DNA from: HTCC5015 sp051747425 | Lineage (GTDB): Bacteria; Pseudomonadota; Gammaproteobacteria; HTCC5015 | Assembly (NCBI GenBank): GCA_051747425.1 | Contig: JBNJGD010000002.1 | Span: 124,001-188,000 of the forward strand | DNA length: 64,000 nucleotides | Direction of reading: 5' to 3' | Shown here: positions 62,761 through 64,000 of the stretch, piece by piece | Position numbering within the stretch: position 1 is the stretch's first letter | How the letters are laid out: each line of letters opens with the position of its first letter | Position numbers and translations under genes: made by a program | The notes under the pieces: model-generated | Told to the model about the DNA's origin: nothing | Seen by the model: the letters and a program-made list of their open reading frames with translations, nothing else | Databases searched by the model: none

Positions 62761-64000
62761 TTATTTGTCCGGCCTGGCGGTGACCTTCACCATCATTTTG
62801 CTGTAACCGCGGACGAAGTTGGATTGCACATATTCCGGGTCGTCCAGCACTTCGATGTGCTCGAAGCGCTTGAGGATTTCCTCCCACAGTATGCGCAGCT
62901 GCATTTCCGCCAGGCGGTTGCCCATGCAGCGGTGCACGCCAAAGCCGAATGAGAGGTGCTTGCGGGCGTTTTTGCGGTCAATGATGAATTGGTCCGGGTC
63001 CTGGTCGAAGGCCCGCTCGTCGCGGTTGCCGGAGGCGTACCACATGACCACCTTGTCGCCCTTTTTGATGGTCTGGCCGTTGAGCGTGACATCCTCCTTG
63101 GCGATCCGGCGCATGTAGGCCAGGGGCGTTTGCCAGCGGATGATTTCCGAGACCATATTGGGGATCAGGTCCGGGTTGGCTTTGAGTTTTTTGAACTCCT
63201 CCGGGAACTGGTTGAGGGCCAGCACGCCGCCGGTCATGGAGTTGCGGGTGGTGTCGTTGCCGCCGACGATCAGCAGCGCCATGTTGCCCATGAACTCCAT
63301 GGGGCGGTTGATCATGTCCCGGGTGTTTTCATTGGCCAGCAACAGGCTGATCAGGTCAAAACCGGGTTCTTCGCCCTCGGCTTTGCGGGCTTCCTTTTCC
63401 CGCCACAGCAGCGACAACTCGCGGGCCATTTCGGTGGCGACCTTGTAGGCCTCGTCCATGTCCGCTTTGCCGCCGGTGGCCTGGGTCGGGCTCGCTGCCA
63501 CATCGGACCAGTAGGCCAGTTTGTGGCGGCGATCAAAACGAAAATCGAACAGCGTGGCCAGCATGCGGGAGGTGAGATCAATCGAAACCCGCTGCACCCA
63601 GTCGAAGGGCTTGTCCAGGGGCAGGTTGTCCAGCACATCGCCGGTGCGCTGGCGAATCAGGCCCTCCATTTCCGCCAGGTTTTTGGGCGCCACCACGCCC
63701 TGTACCGCCTGGCGCTGCTCGTCGTGCTTGGGCGGGTCCATGGCGATGAAGGTCTCGATCTCCAGTCCCGGCGGCTGCGGCCCGATGGAGATGATGGGCT
63801 CGGCGGAGAACAGGTCGTGGCGCTTGTCCACAAACAGGATGTCCTCGTAGCGCGTGACCGACCAGAAGGGGCCGAAGGGGCTGTCGCTTTGGTAGTGAAC
63901 GGGGCACTCGTCGCGCAGGCGCTTGTAGTAGGAGTGCCACTTGCCCTGACGGTAGAGGAAGGGGTTGCTGATATCGATGTCCTTCAGCGCCAGGGTGGAT
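62761..64000 (-). CDS. CYP153-type cytochrome P450 alkane hydroxylase (5' partial)
   Basis: The frame is open through the right edge, so the N-terminus is missing; 413 residues are visible. The heme-binding loop is HLSFGFGVHRCMGNRLAEMQ (Cys ligand). The I-helix is LLIVGGNDTTRNSM, the ExxR is in VSEIIRW. The blocks PPGLEIETFIAMDPPKHDEQ and VVAPKNLAEMEGLIRQRTGD, and WQTPLAYMRRIAKEDV, are those of the CYP153 subfamily, soluble alkane/fatty-acid omega-hydroxylases. Ferredoxin and reductase partners would be upstream, outside the window. An internal GTG at 63831 is a fragment start only. Confidence 0.93.
   Translation of the reverse strand, partial: STLALKDIDISNPFLYRQGKWHSYYKRLRDECPVHYQSDSPFGPFWSVTRYEDILFVDKRHDLFSAEPIISIGPQPPGLEIETFIAMDPPKHDEQRQAVQGVVAPKNLAEMEGLIRQRTGDVLDNLPLDKPFDWVQRVSIDLTSRMLATLFDFRFDRRHKLAYWSDVAASPTQATGGKADMDEAYKVATEMARELSLLWREKEARKAEGEEPGFDLISLLLANENTRDMINRPMEFMGNMALLIVGGNDTTRNSMTGGVLALNQFPEEFKKLKANPDLIPNMVSEIIRWQTPLAYMRRIAKEDVTLNGQTIKKGDKVVMWYASGNRDERAFDQDPDQFIIDRKNARKHLSFGFGVHRCMGNRLAEMQLRILWEEILKRFEHIEVLDDPEYVQSNFVRGYSKMMVKVTARPDK

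Overview
The window is a chromosomal segment of a GC-rich gammaproteobacterium. Gene content and order resemble the marine Pseudomonadales/Cellvibrionales side of the class: an AlgP-like histone-like protein, crp/vfr divergent from an OsmC gene, the radC-coaBC-dut-algC-argB neighbourhood, cysQ-nudE-yrfG, hslVU, rpe-gph, Coq7-type ubiquinone hydroxylase, and a CYP153-type alkane hydroxylase. No rRNA, tRNA, CRISPR, prophage or transposase gene was seen. Most genes are housekeeping, tightly packed and on both strands.

Layout. 1-7 kb: AlgP-like Lys/Ala-rich protein (5' end outside), ilvA, rpiA, rplM-rpsI, coq7, speD, and a yhfA/crp divergent pair. 7-12 kb: a minus-strand trp operon, trpE - voltage-gated cation channel - trpG - trpD - trpC. 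The stop and start codons of the first four genes overlap or nearly touch, and a candidate Trp-rich leader peptide lies upstream. 12-24 kb: SPOR protein, hrpA, two related lipoproteins with the same terminator, a HAD phosphatase, a diguanylate cyclase, an SDR enzyme, a DUF2505 protein and tpm. 24-33 kb: rpe-gph-DUF3187-yqcC, a lipase-like hydrolase, cysG, a PfkB kinase, small and lipoprotein genes, cysQ-nudE and yrfG. 33-53 kb: ubiC, recG, ridA, hslVU, an outer-membrane barrel, comF, bioB-bioF, radC, dut, coaBC, rapA, an adenosine-kinase-like gene, argB and algC. 53-64 kb: an AraC regulator divergent from a sterol-desaturase-like oxygenase, fadE, sugE, an arsR-arsI-arsC operon, a Fur-box-controlled exbB-exbD-tonB operon, a HIT-HNH pair of lower GC, and the CYP153 gene running off the right edge.

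Intergenic space in the middle of the window holds many copies of a layered repeat. Outer arms are built from CACAGAG units. Inside them sit palindromes starting GTAGGAGC, and inside some of those sits a GTCATCGCGAG...CAATGAC palindrome. A fourth GATTCCGGATAAGCGC palindrome is present in some copies. The composites bracket ubiC, the adenosine-kinase-like gene and argB.

Most unusual points: (1) a channel with a natural acidic selectivity filter, TLEDWTD, translationally coupled into the trp operon; (2) a HIT-HNH gene pair whose HNH protein has an N-terminal domain resembling the sulfur-binding domain of phosphorothioate-dependent type IV restriction enzymes; (3) the nested repeat architecture; (4) a candidate leaderless trp leader peptide; (5) the paired lipoproteins. 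All calls are by eye from sequence; no database search was run.
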